Source: Diphasiastrum complanatum
Lineage: Eukaryota > Streptophyta > Lycopodiopsida > Lycopodiales > Lycopodiaceae
Direction: 5' to 3'
DNA length: 64,000 nt
NCBI GenBank assembly: GCA_029204225.1
Contig: MU832537.1
Span: 1 to 64,000 of the forward strand
In this document: positions 46,725-58,895 of the stretch, piece after piece
How positions within the stretch are numbered: position 1 is the first letter of the stretch
Layout: each line of letters starts with the position of its first letter
Made by a program: the position numbers and the translations under genes
Notes under the pieces: model-generated
Seen by the model: only the letters and a program-made list of their open reading frames with translations
Database searches by the model: none
What the model was told of the DNA's origin: nothing

Positions 46725-46797
46725 TATCGTTTTTTACGTATGAAAAAATAGTATCGTTTTTTATGTATGAAAAAATAGTATCATTTTTTACGTATAA
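46725..46797. repeat. 27-bp tandem repeat, about 2.7 copies
   Basis: TATCGTTTTTTACGTATG-type units start at 46,725, 46,752 and 46,779. Confidence 0.85.
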
Positions 46798-47568
46798 TTT
46801 GAGTTTGCAAATATTACGTATAAATCAATCCATCTTTGACGAGATTTGCAAATGCCCAAATACATATGCGAGAATTGCGAGTGCCCAAACACATTTTATT
46901 TATATCTTTCCCAGGGATATTGTTGCTAGCCTCTCTCACCTCTCTTTCTCTCTCCTCTTGCACCTCCATCTACGAATGGTACATTAGATTGAAATAGTTA
47001 TTGTATTTTCCTTACTCTCGACCTATAAAAATAATTTTTTATAAAATTCCAACTACTAATTTTTCTCATCATTGCTCTTTGGATGATATTACACATGATG
47101 TTTTACCTTTTATTTACAATATGGATTTGACATTATCCAAATGAAAGACAGTTTTTAGTTTGTTACTGAAGTTCAAATATGAAAAAACACAAAAACAGAC
47201 ATAATCTATTATAAAATTTAACTTTAGCTAAAAAGAATGTTCTCTAAACATTTTGTTTAATCTATTTGTTTTGGATTGTAAGGTTTTTACTTGTAAGACT
47301 TTTAAATCTTAGTTTATTTTTAATGACTTTTGTGGTATAATGTTGTTTCAAAATATAACAAAATTTTTGGATGTGTATAAATCGCTTCTAAATTTTTATT
47401 CCATGTACAAATTTTCATGAAATATAAGTTCTTAGTATATTTCAAGTGTAAAAAAATTTGAGGATAAAAAAATAATGGGCATTTTATAAAATGACTATAA
47501 AAGAGCCAAATATTAACAAGAATCTTTTTCGGATAATCTACAACATTACCCATTTGATACGCAACGGT

Positions 47569-48279
47569 ATTTGATTCCTTGGAAGGTAATAGTAGCTACC
47601 TAAACGCCTTGGACGATGTTGCATGGAAAGTTAAATAATTGATTTCCCTAGACTAACAATGTTGACCATGGGTAACTAATTAGGAATATTTAGTTGGTCA
47701 TGTGAAGTTCTTTTTTATCTATTCAGGTTGGTTTTCTAAGAGGTAAATGATTCTACAACCAAAGAAGAATATCTTTGGATAAGTTGTTATGCCAATGTGT
47801 TGGGGCTGTAACTATCTTGGATTCGATTGATGCAACAAATGCTATAGACTTGTTTCATTTTTTGAGATATTCTTTAAGACTTCTCCTAGGGTGTATCTCG
47901 TGTGAGAGGACATTTATTGGAAACTTGTGAAGTTTTCTTATAAAAGGTGGAGAATTCGGGTGATAGAACATTTGTCTTGAAGAAACAAGTAGAACATTGA
48001 TTCCAGGAGGACTCCGTAATGTGCATAGATGGACCTGTTTTTGAATCAAGATTGATAGGATATTTAAGATACTATTGGAATGTTTTGAGGATTGTTAGAA
48101 TGAATCTAGTTAGGAGATGTAAGAATTTTTTTTTAGAAACTATTCTTGTACGTATAGAAAGTCACTGATTATGAATTCGATTGATTGGTATCAAGAAGTC
48201 TAAGGGATTCTATTACAAGAAAGAGTTTGTTAAGATTGGTTTCTTGTTGATCAGCTTGATCTTAGTGAGAACTAGGATT
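47569..48279. other. No gene seen
   Basis: Possibly the outer part of the diverged inverted arm described at 48.28 kb, but similarity by eye is weak here. Confidence 0.35.
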
Positions 48280-48620
48280 CGTGAGAAGTTGATGCAAAGA
48301 GAGAAATTTCCTCTTAATAATATATTCTTTTGAAATAATCTCTGATTGAGATTTTGGTTTCATATTCTATGAAATAGCAATCTTTGAGAGATATACTCTC
48401 TTAGCTTAATTGGGCTACAGGATTCTCAGTTAAATATATAATATATATAGATTGGGAAAGATATCTAGTTATGTGCTATTTTATAGTGGAATCCAATTTT
48501 CTTTGCACAAGTTCTTAATCTCGTGGATCCACTATGTGTTCATTGAATTGAGTTTATTGACATGCATAATCTAGTCGAGAAACGTAGGCATATTGTTGAG
48601 AATTTGCTCATAGATTCCCT
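48280..48620 (+). repeat. Diverged repeat arm, inverse copy at about 51.8-52.2 kb
   Basis: Shared blocks in the same order on opposite strands: AGAGAAATT, CTACA(G/A)GATTCTCAGT, GCACAA...CTTAATCT, CTAGTCG. The similarity is patchy. The arms could be an old foldback or oppositely oriented LTR pieces. Confidence 0.4.
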
Positions 48621-49910
48621 GCTCTAGAGAATCATTTGGCTTTTGATTTACTTCTTCTCTGGATACAGATGTATTTTGCCTGTTACCAGAGTATGTTGGG
48701 CATTTTCTTGGTGTTTTCTTGTTTATTTACGATGCCCAGATCAAGCAAAAAGGGACTGGTAATCGTTGTAATTTTTGTCCTGCCTGTCAGAGGACAACTC
48801 AGGGAAGTCACTCTTGAAACGTATCACATGCATTCACAACCAAACATGTAATCAAAATGTTCAACCTGTAGATCAGCATGCAGTACAGGTGAACAAACCA
48901 TGATTCTACTTTTGCTTTGCTGCAAAAACAAGTTTGAAACAGATCCTTACCAACTAGAACTAAACTACCATACATTAATCCACAATACAAGAAACACGAA
49001 GCTAATCTAATAGCATTCTAACAGTCCAAGGATCAAAAAACACTCATTTCTTGATTCTTGGATAGTCCAAGAACATCAAGATCTGGACTGTAGGAAGATA
49101 TGCAAGATTTAGATCACAAATCTAGCCTATTTAGTTTACCTGAATGTTGATTCCTACATTAATCCACAAGAAAACAGAAAAACTAATCCACTCTACAATC
49201 CACAACCACACACAAAGGATGGAAGGGCAAGATCATGAATGCATCACTCAAGAAACAAGCATGATCAAGGAGCTCAAAAGATGCACCAAAACTCGTGGAG
49301 GCTCTTCTCATTTGGACATAGAGTAGATGCATTACACAAAAAGCTCCTCTTCTCAAAGAGGGAGTCTCTTAAATAAGCAAGAGAGCTCCTTAGGTGGCAT
49401 CCTAGTGGCATTTCCATATTACACAAATTACTGGTGGAATTATGCTCTCCACTAGATGTCACCATCAAAAGGTGGCTCACTCTACTTTCTTTAAGAGAGG
49501 TCTACTTGCATTTATTACTTTGCCTAGAAATACTAGTTCCTACATGGTCATTCCATCTTTCGAGATTCACCATGAGACTTGCGTAGTTCTTGCTTGTCAT
49601 TCCTAACTAGTACTTCTCAGCTCTCAGTCTTCATTCATCTCGCCTTCTCAGAGACCTCGGTCTAAGGTGAGAGGTGCTCTTGTGTAGCTCTGGCCGAGTA
49701 TCTTGGGGATTCGTTAGAATCGACCAACATCATGCCACCCCTAATGTGTTGTAGGTCCCACTGCAACTATCTCACTTGGAAAAGCGTAGATCTTCTTTCG
49801 CTTGAGTAAAACCAAGTGCTTATTTTTGCCAGTCTTTATCTCAAAAATTGCTTTCCACAATCTACCGCAATGTAACTAGAATGTCTTATTGTTGCAAGTG
49901 GTGGACATTC
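48621..49910. other. No gene seen
   Basis: Only short frames with no recognisable domains. Confidence 0.45.
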
Positions 49911-50930
49911 TCAAAATTGGAGGGCTCCCAGCAGCTTCACAACTTGCATGCTTGAGTGCATCCCTCGTGTCTCTTGTTCGCATCTTCCATGGATGGTTTC
50001 GCTTCTAGTTTCTTGGCAGATTCTAACTTCTGTAAGGTCTGTATCCTCCATTTTGCTTCTGGGTGTTTCCGCAATTTTTCTCTGAATTGAAGTTCCAGTC
50101 TTGTCGATGCTCTTTCCTTGACGAGAAGAGAAAGATCTTTGATTGGTAGGTTGCACAAATCTTGGTTAACAGTCTTCGAGAAAATGGACTCATCAACACA
50201 TTGGTGATAGGAACAGATTTGGACATGTGGTTTAGTGACAATAGGGAGACATGATGAAGGCTTGGTGGAAGGGTGAAGGAACTGATAGCTTTACAGTTGC
50301 AGCCTTGGACCCTTGCAATGTCGAGCTTTGACCACCATTTGCTGGCTTACTTTGTCCTGCAGGCTCACTGTTGTCTTTATGTTTTCTGCAACTCTTTCTT
50401 CCTTTGATCCATTGCTTTTGGATCTCTTTGGGCTTCATAGAAGAGAATTCAACTATCATTGCTCCAGCGAATCTCTTTTGGTCAAGATCGATCTAACTTA
50501 TCTATTGCTTAAGTTTCGTCCTTTCCTCCTCAGCTTCTTGGATCTTTCTCTTTATTTCTTCTAGCTGCTTCGCTTGCTTCTTAAAACTTGTTTTTGGCTG
50601 ACCAACCAATGTAGGTGATAGTTGGTCTCCGCAAGACACTTGCAATGATCTTTTAGCCACTTCGGTAAAACTATCAAGATTCGACAAAACTGGGGATTTC
50701 TCAGATAATCACTAAAATGAGGTAGGGTGGAGGTGGTGACATCGGTAGATGGTGTGGGCGATAGGCGTGAGAGTAGATGCAAATGTTGTGGCAAGAGAGC
50801 TGGTTGAAGAAGGAGATTGATTTTCCAATATTTGTGCTTCTCTTTTCTGAAGGATCTTCGTCATGACTAGGATACTTCTTCTTATTGAGTTGCTTTTGAT
50901 TTCCCATCTGCATTCTTAGCCTTGTCATTA
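49911..50930 (-). pseudogene. Decayed lysine/glutamate-rich coding remnant
   Basis: Several adjacent minus-strand frames share a charged, coiled-coil character: KKQAKQLEEIKRKIQEAEEE (50,502-50,687), WIKGRKSCRKHKDNSEPAG (50,232-50,459) and LLVKERASTRLELQFREKL (49,937-50,158). They are separated by stops and shifts. No catalytic motif is visible. It may be the remains of a gag-like or accessory retroelement protein; this is inference. Confidence 0.3.
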
Positions 50931-53278
50931 TCGTCTTTGGTTTGTGACCTTGGCTGTCAACCTGCTCATGTTGTTGCTGGTAGTGTAACTGCTCCTAGTG
51001 GATCAAGCAAATCCACTCTCTCCCCCCCAAAAAAAATCTGTTGGTGGATAAATATTTAGATTCGTATGATTCGTCAATCATAATTTTTTGGGATCCAAAA
51101 CCATACTTAATCATTTACAGGATACTGGAGTATATGTCCAACATAGCTCAGAGAAAGTAAGAATCATTCCAAATTCTTTCCCACTAGGAAAATACTAGAT
51201 TTTAGGAATAGTCTTCAAATTGGATTCTCTGACTGAAGTGCTAGATATTCAAGTTTTATATGCCACTAGTCATTAGAGACAAAAAGCATACCAAAATGAT
51301 AATGACAATCATCTTCAGCCACAAAAATCTTTAGATTACCGCTAGAATCAGATCTAGATACCCAAACTCCTGCTGAATATCAATTCAATTATTATTCTCG
51401 GATTCATTATGATTCGTTATCCAGTTGAGCACTCTGGGATACAATCACTAATGAGCTGAGTCTATTTCTTAACTAAGGAATACTCTATACCAAGAATACT
51501 GTATATTCAATGCACATAATTTTAACTGATGAGAATCCTGATGATTCACTAATCATGTGTCTTACAAGAGATATAAGTTAAAACTATCAGTCTCTGGTGA
51601 ATCCTTATCACACTGATCGTTTTACCAATTAACTTCATTCATGAGTAATCAACTACTCAAGTTAATTGCCAATGATTCAGAAATCTCAAATGTATAGGTG
51701 CATAATTCAATTATACTAGTATAACAGCACATTTAGATCCTTATCCAAATCATCTATAAGTTAACCCATTAATCTTCCACAGAAAGATCCATTAACTATG
51801 CAAGTATTTGTCTCCACAATACTTGATCATATGTTTATGTTCACCGACTAGGTTAAGTGCACCAAATAACCCTAGTAACCAGGAATACACAGTAGATTCA
51901 TACAAGATTAATTGTGCACATATGTGAATAATCCACTATGACCCAATACATAAACACATTCTTATCTGGCATATTCATCCAAAATCCACATATGTTACTC
52001 ACATATCTCACTGAGAATCTTGTAACTCAGCTACCAAAGAGTTTCTATTTCTCATGAGTAAATAAAATATTCGAAAAGTCTCTGAGACGAATAACATTCA
52101 CTCTAGTTTCAAATTTTTCACACAATCCCTAGAGAATTTCTCTTATTCAAAAAATTCCAATTAGATATCTTACTCTGAATCTATCCAAAATTACTTTCAG
52201 AAAAAATATCATTTCTATACCATAGTTGGTTCTCTTTCAAAAACTATGCAGCCAACAGATCCTCAGATAGAATTTTATTCCATTACTTCACCCCTCCTTT
52301 TAAAGAAATTATCAATTTCTATAAAAGTTAACTGGAAAGATGATATATGAAAATATCTAAATCATGAAAAGTCAGTAATAAGTGCATTCCACAAAAAAGA
52401 TTTACTCTCTTACATACAAGACTTATTCTTCAAATATTTTCAATCCAAGTGACAGTAACTACATTCCACTGAAATCTATTTATGCAAAAGAGATATCTTA
52501 GATTTAAGAAATTGAAACACTATCAACTTAGAATTTATCTGAATTCCAAGTCTATTCACCAAAGTAGTAATTCATATGACATAACAATCTTTCAGAAGAA
52601 TAACTTCATGCTAGAAAGAATCATATAAACCAGTCTGATGTCTTATATTTGAGAAATACTAAGAAGTAAAGGATTAATTACTAAGAAGTAAAGGATTGAT
52701 TAAGAAAGCGAGAAATAGATTTGAGGGCCTCTGATTTTGTAAATAGTGAGATACCCATTGGGATCCGAATTGAACCTCAAAATTTTCCAAAAAACCCCAC
52801 ATTTTATCAATGCTTTTTTTTCTCTTTCCCATTTCATGACTAGGTACTAAAATACTCCATTGATAATCAGATCTTTACAGTCCTAGAATTTTCTTTCCAA
52901 AATTACTGATGTCTCATATCACCAGCTCTTCTTTCCTAAAAACCCTTAACTGCCATATTTGATATTCTAGAGATCCATAGATTATCTAGCTGTCCTATAA
53001 TCCATATAGAATATTATCTCTTGGTCCCAACAACTGGAGAATCCATTTATTTAGATGACTGGCATGCCTATCAGATGGATACCACAAATCCACACATGAT
53101 CTTGTGATTTAAATAGAAGAATCAACACGGTTCAACATTACATTTTGATCCTTCTAGGTTAGTGATAATCTTCTAAATCCTACTAATGCATCAACTTTAG
53201 GGACAAGATTTTGTCAACTAACATATCCAATGTAACCCATGTATCAAATTCCACTTCTAGCATCATAATTGACATCCA
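50931..53278. other. AT-rich stretch, no gene; contains the inverse arm at about 51,780-52,180
   Basis: Apart from similarity to 48,280-48,620 on the opposite strand and a short direct repeat TACTAAGAAGTAAAGGATT near 52,665-52,695, nothing is recognised. Confidence 0.4.
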
Positions 53279-53475
53279 TGTTGTGGGGCTATTTCCTACC
53301 CTATCCTCAACCCAAGATCCAAGCACCCAAGCATCAAGGAGACGAGGTTAGATGTCATGCAGAGGTTCGATCCCATGAGAGCGATAGCATAAATCAAGTT
53401 CCAGCATGCCTAGATGATCCAGAATTAGCTCCAAGATCCATTAACACTAAGCATCAAAGCCATTTGGATGTTGTC
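53279..53475 (-). mobile_element. Gypsy LTR 3' fragment, second copy
   Basis: Read on the minus strand it matches 42,444-42,618 and ends at the same CAACA (53,279-53,283), but no primer site follows; the flank is TGGATGTCAATT. It is therefore a 3' LTR or solo LTR end. Confidence 0.7.
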
Positions 53476-53621
53476 CATGCTATAAATATTCTTGATTCCC
53501 ATGAGCCACCCATCATCGCGGCATGATAGTACAACCTTGCTATTGGCAATTGATCTTGGACGTTGTCGAATGCCATCGATTTATTAGGATCGAAAGACAA
53601 AGTAGGAAGGCAATCATCCCA

Positions 53622-54569
53622 TTATGTAGCGACCGACGCCAACATTGTCAAGTCTTTTGCGAACAACGCGGATTGTCTAACTGTCGGATCTGGTGAGAAC
53701 ATATATTCATGTTGATAAGCTTGTAAGGCACAGTGGAAATCAACTGAAATTGCGCAATTGTAATATTGGTTGATTATGGGCCAATTTGGGGTATAGATAT
53801 TGATTTTGTCCATTGGCCCACCCAAATCTTTCCATTTATGATGATGTGGCATCTGCACATAATACGGATCCACTCATAGTTGGCGAGGACTGACAACATA
53901 ACTCCTTAAAGAATCAAAAAAAATTTCAAAAACAATTGTTCTCCAAGTTGGCTGCTCTCCCAAGGCTAGTAGTTTATCCAACTCTTTGTTTGTCTCGATC
54001 TTTGAGATCTTGAACTTTATCATCCAACCACCCCTTGAGGATTCATGCGGATGTTGCTGCAAGAATGTCTGAATTTGCTCTTTGACGGTGGTCGGTTTTT
54101 GAAAGAACAGTCTGGTCCTTGAAGTAGATGGACCTGCTTCCTTGGTCGGTGCATCTAGTAGTCCTTCTACAATATCTCCATTTCCTCCTTGATCCATTCC
54201 AATATCCATTCCTCCCTGATCTTGTTGTTGAGACGAGAATTGAGGCATAACCGAAACTTGAATCTGGGGATTGGATTCCAAGACCTGAGCAGCTGCTTTC
54301 TCATAATCTTTGATTATTGCTTTTGGCTTAGCCAGCTCGGTCGATGTTGTGAGTTTGAACTTATTGAATCGGCTTTTAAATCCTGTCAATGAAACTCGAT
54401 AAGTCTCAACCTTCTTGAACATAATGATTTCAAGTCTGTAGATGATTGTCCAATTCACAATAAAAAATGTAGATTTGTTGAGTTTCAGTATGCATTTTTT
54501 GGTTAAATATTTCTGACGATTTGGAAGCTGGCCCTTCCACTTCTGAAGTTGTTTCTTCCAGTGGTACAA
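53622..54569 (-). pseudogene. Unrecognised ORF of about 315 codons with one internal stop
   Basis: One continuous minus-strand frame is split only by a TGA at the 53,873/53,874 border: 231 codons before, 83 after. The N-terminal third is K/R-rich (FKSRFNKFKLTTST); the middle is Q/G-rich and disordered (SSQQQDQGGMDIGMDQGG, GPSTSRT); then comes TTVKEQIQTFLQQHPHES, and a C-terminal part rich in aromatics (YTPNWPIINQYY). No known domain is recognised. It lies upstream of an LTR 3' end in the same orientation, so an accessory ORF before a 3' LTR is possible. It also neighbours the two unrecognised genes to the right. Confidence 0.45.
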
Positions 54570-54611
54570 AGTGTGAAAAGTCTAAGATTGCAGATATAGA
54601 ATTTTTTTTTA

Positions 54612-55584
54612 TTGATACGAGCTGTTAGTTTAGATGATTGTACAGATTTTGATTCTACACGAAATAGGGCATCGTTTGTTGGCCCTAGAACTCCCAACAC
54701 CCTTTCTCCTTTTGATAAATCTTTTATCACATTGCCTACTTATAATATAGATACTAATTTTTTTTTGACATTATCGGATATATCGGATTTTTTTTATTTC
54801 ACTGAAGCTGAGACTCTTTGTATTTTGAACAAAGTGCTTGATGAATTTTCAGATATTATTGATTTTGATGCTGATGATCTTCTCCTTAGTGTTGAGCTTT
54901 ATTTAGGGAAAGATTGCTTAAAAATGGCTGTGGAGACAATGTGCAATAAAGAAGATGATCTGTCTTCTGAAGAGGAGTTTCTCAGAATTCAAAATCGGCT
55001 TGGTTTTCCAAAACCAATTGTCTATTCACCAACTATATTGACATCGAAAGGTGGACATAATAGTGATGGAGAGACAATAATCATGGAAGACAAAGCCGAA
55101 TGTGTAAGTTTTGTATCTTATTATGTACTAGTAGATTCATCATGTCAGAGTATATACTAGAGCTTACTTTGGATTTTTTCCATTTCAAGAAACAATTTTC
55201 CTTGATGATTTCGCAATTTGTCGAGGAGGGCAGAGATCTTCTGCTGGAGAATTTTCAAGAGATCATGCACTGGAGCATTATTTGAAGTTCTTCAAGAATA
55301 ATGAGATAAGTGTTGCCCATTCAAAGTTTCATCAACATGGTGAGACAATGATTATAGCAATCAAGGCACTGTCTCATTTTCTTAGCAGACATAATTTTAA
55401 TAAGGTACATAGAATTATTTTTATAAAGAAAACTATTGCACTTAAAATTTTAGGATATGGACCAGTGAATTCCATGCTGAGATCGTCTCATTTTGCATTG
55501 TATGTTGCCTACGTTGATCTGAGTAAGCATGAAAACTATGAGCTCTTGGATCCATACAAAAGAAGGAAATTGTTGCATGATTAA
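54612..55584 (+). pseudogene. Unrecognised gene, two frames
   Basis: Frame one (54,612-55,103) is D/E/S-rich with FFYFTEAETLCILNKVLDEF and DADDLLLSVELYLGKDC; its real start is unclear because the first codon is TTG. Frame two runs open from 55,135 to a stop at 55,584: RAYFGFFPFQETIFLDDFA, GEFSRDHALEHYLKFFKNNE, GETMIIAIKALSHFL, and an end HENYELLDPYKRRKLLHD. The frames are joined either by a frameshift or by a 31-nt GT-AG gap (55,104-55,134), which is too short for a normal plant intron. No domain is recognised. The 3' end faces the minus-strand gene at 55,618, only 33 bp away. Confidence 0.45.
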
Positions 55585-55617
55585 TTTTCATTCAATATAC
55601 AAAATCTTATTTTGTGT

Positions 55618-58056
55618 CTATTGCCTATTGGCTTGTCTAAATTTGCATCCTTTTTGCAATTTTCCTATAATCCGTCGATTTTGTATTATGACGATTTTGG
55701 ATTCTTTTGTAAAACCATTGAAAAAATTACAGTATATAGCTGTTCTTTGTGCTAGTCCCACCATGTTGTGTACTTTGATGGAATGCGCTCTTGCTTGCCA
55801 ATGAGATTTTTCCATTCCTTGTGATAACCATATGCTAAGACTTCCGCTATTTCTTGCAAAGAATGTCGCATGATGCCTTAATATGTGCTGCATGTCATAA
55901 AAACATAATCTAAATCAGTACCAAAAGTATGTAAATTAATTGCACATATTTGTCTGTAGTAGTGTAACATCAAAATCTTACCATATAATGTGTTATATGA
56001 TCTACACCCCCTCATGCACTTTGAACTGCATCCACAAATTCACTCGTTGTTTTCAGTATCATTTGTACATCATTATTTGAAAATTTATCTTTTCTCAAGT
56101 ATTTCACCATGTTGTCTAATTTTTTCCAAACTTCTACTTTGTGTATACGGGTAGAACCTTCTTCTTCGAAACCTTGAGTTGCAGCTATAATCTCTTTCCA
56201 AACCGAGTATCCTCCAATGCTCGGCTTACATGGAATATTTCATGTTTTACCTAATAGCTTGTCATCTTTTTTTATTTTAACGTGGCCTTTATGTAAGCCT
56301 ACTTTAGACAACACATCCTCTAATCTGGAAATAGCCTCCTTCGTATCTGCCTCTGACTCGAAATTTCATGCAAACAAGATGTGAAGATGTATTATTTTTC
56401 CTATTATATGCACCTCTGCATGCAACATACAGATATGAATATTCTGAAGAGGAATCGGTAGAACGAGTTTCCAATTACGATCTTCTCGATCTCTTGATAT
56501 TCATGTACTCCTTGTCATGTCTTTTGTTGTCTTCATGCAGTACAAAAACAAGGGTGTTTAGAGTTAGCGCCATGAGATACATTGAACATACATTTTAATG
56601 TCTTCAGGTCTCCTGCTAAATGCCATTCTATGTTGAAAGTGCCAATTCCAGAAATATTGAGTGGAACTCCCTCCATGTGATTTTTTATGGTGGCAGAATA
56701 TGACGTTCTATTAAATATCCATGAGAGAATGTCATGGTCTTCTTTTATCACCTATAATAGAAAACAAAAACGTGATTTAGCCTCATAATATTAACACAGA
56801 GAAGATTTCCCAAATGAAATTCATATTAAAATGATTATCCCTATTGATTATGTGAAGGAACTGCTATATCTAAAATGCTGCCAACCACCAGATATCATTT
56901 CTGATTGAGCACTACAATTGAGGCCTTCTGAGTCTTCTGAATCTGAAAGTGTTCCATTCATGATCTTAAGACTGATTCTCTCCATTTTTTGTCCTTTTAT
57001 AATTTCAGACTCATCTAACTTGAAAACAACTATCAATTTGTTATGGACATTCTCATTTGTAATACCATAAAATTTATGATGAATGTTAGTAGCTGATTAA
57101 TATCAATAAATAAATTGTTGGAATTGTTATCTAGACATTCTCCTTTCGAGCAATATACTTCATTGATATGAGAAGAATTAACATGTCTTTTTAAAAAAAA
57201 AGATGAAATGGTCATGGGATTGAAAACTTTTAATCCTTACCTGTGCAAATGCCTCATGTATCATCTTAAACATTGTTGCATATGCTTCTCTACTGATGCT
57301 AGAAAAATCACATGCCCCCTGAACCAATGTAGTGTCTAATATTTTTCCAACTTCATTCATAATGTTATCAGTAACTAGAGCCTTTATCTTTTTCATTTTG
57401 TTATTGTTTAACATGGATTTCATAGATTTAGAAGTCAAGATAGAACCTAGTGAGTTTCCAATGGAACTCTCATTGGCCAAATGGTCTTCAGCAACCAATG
57501 CTGATCTGCATTGCAAACATAATGTTCATGAACATGTCAGTAGAAAATAAGACACTCATAGTATTCACAACAGCATAATAAGCAAATCAACAAAAAGTTG
57601 AAATGAATAAATAACAAAACTAGTGATTATGAATGAATCAAAAAGTTCAAGCAATATGCAATACCAAATAAGCTATAACTTACTTGACTGCACTGATTCA
57701 TCTTTTTCTATAACCTCATCTGGATGATAGATCACATATATCCTTGGTTACCAGTCTTTTCCTCTTGTTGCTTCAGACCTTTCTGTTGAACACATCCACA
57801 TCTTTAACAAGAGGCAAATATGAGATACGCATGGATTGGAATGCAATTTCTATCTCATCATTACTAGTTGTAAAATGATACAGAGAAGATTTCAACCTTT
57901 GGATCTCGGTCTTCTTAAACATCTCATTTTCTTCCAACCAAGTTTTCAACTTTGTAGACTTTTCTTTGCACTCCTTTGATATTTTCCTTGATTCATCTTC
58001 CAAATAATGTATTCTTGGCATTAAATGTGCATTCCCATAGAGCATCAAATTCTCAC
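55618..58056 (-). pseudogene. Unrecognised spliced gene with transposase-like sequence features (3' part)
   Basis: Coding blocks, minus: 57,773-58,056 (GNAHLMPRIHYLEDESRK); exon 57,241-57,505 between GCAATGCAG|ATCAGC and GCACAG|GTAAGG (KALVTDNIMNEVGKILDTT); 56,848-57,036 (ISLKIMNGTLSDSEDSEG); 56,533-56,758 after acceptor CTATTATAG (GTFNIEWHLAGDLKTLKCMF then GANSKHPC); 56,030-56,370 (IGGYSVWKEIIAATQGFEEE); 55,618-55,893 (HILRHHATFFARNSGSLSIW then SQGMEKSHWQAR). A conserved-looking D.KTLK ... HPC..C and a final GSL..W..QGMEKSH block resemble large DDE-transposase-derived proteins as I remember them; this is inference. Stops and shifts near 56,250 and 56,560 suggest decay. The first coding part lies beyond the copia insert. 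Confidence 0.5.
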
Positions 58057-58882
58057 TGTGAGAAATTGGCAAAAATCTAGCTTGGTATTTTTTATGATAG
58101 AAGTTTGTAAGTGAATCTCACATGTGTGGAGGATGTTTCCACGTGTGGAGAATTGTAAAGTAAATCAAAATGTTTGATATAGGGGTCTCATAGAATTTCA
58201 TAGTCAAGCATTTAGGTGTAGGATGTTGATAGGGTCAAATTTGACATAGATGGCAAATTATCCATTTCCACTTGTAATGCCACTATTGAGCCAAAATAGA
58301 GTAGGAGTCCAAACTTGTGCCAATTAGAGTGTAGACAAGTGTAATTCTTTTGTTTGATGAAGTTTAAGAGGTCCAATAGGATTTAGAGGTGGAACCATGT
58401 GTGGTCCAATAGGAATTTGAGGTGTGCTTGAATATAGTCCAATAGAATTTAGAGGTGCATGGATCAATGGTCCAATAGGATTAAGAGGTGGCAAAGTGTG
58501 ATCCAATCATAGTTAAGCATAGTGGTAGCTCAAGAATCTATTAGTATCAATGTACTCCTCATTTGGATCTAATTGATTTTGAGATTGAGTGGATTTTGAG
58601 TGTCATTGAATTTCTAGCTTTCTCTCTCTACTCGAGAGCTCATTATGGTTTTTCTCTCTCTACCCGAGGAGAGTAGCTTGTTTTTACTTAGAACACTTTT
58701 GGAACTTTTACCACACATGTGAGTGAGAGTTGTAAGTGATTGAATGCATGTAGTAGTGTGTTTTTGCCATAGAATCAAAGATAGATCTTGAATCTCAATC
58801 TAGTCTTGATCTTGGTGCATCTACACACCTTAGGAGATCACAAGTACATGTAGTGGACAATCCACACGTGTGAAATTCAACA
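58057..58882 (+). repeat. 5' LTR of the 58-63 kb copia element
   Basis: 826 bp, bounded by TG...CA, with target duplication on the left and primer site on the right. Confidence 0.95.
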
Positions 58883-58895
58883 TGGTATCAGATCC
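58883..58895 (+). other. Primer binding site (initiator Met tRNA)
   Basis: TGGTATCAGATCC directly after the LTR CA end; it matches the TGGTATCAGAGCC consensus except for one base. Confidence 0.92.

Larger units (their letters stand above)
45221..47568. mobile_element. DNA transposon relic with 24-bp terminal inverted repeats (Mutator-like?)
   Basis: Bases 45,221-45,244 (starting ACCGTTGCGTATCAAATGGG) are the exact reverse complement of 47,545-47,568; a shorter match (ATTCTTGTTAA) follows further in. The flanking 10-mers ATGTGATAAC and ATTTGATTCC agree at 7 of 10, which would suit an old 9-11 bp Mutator-type duplication, but this is weak. Inside are coding remnants (45.5-46.1 kb, minus), a 167-bp tandem duplication, a palindrome cluster and a 27-bp repeat. 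Confidence 0.7.

Noticed and set aside
53360-53376. B-box-like GGTTCGATCCC near 53,362 and its inverse at 42.52 kb as a tRNA or SINE
   Set aside because: There is no matching A box at the right distance and the motif sits inside a shared LTR segment.
58324-58506. Proline-rich 60-residue minus frame (repeated at 62,596-62,778)
   Set aside because: It lies inside both copia LTRs, antisense, as a by-product of a short CCAATAGGA-type LTR repeat.
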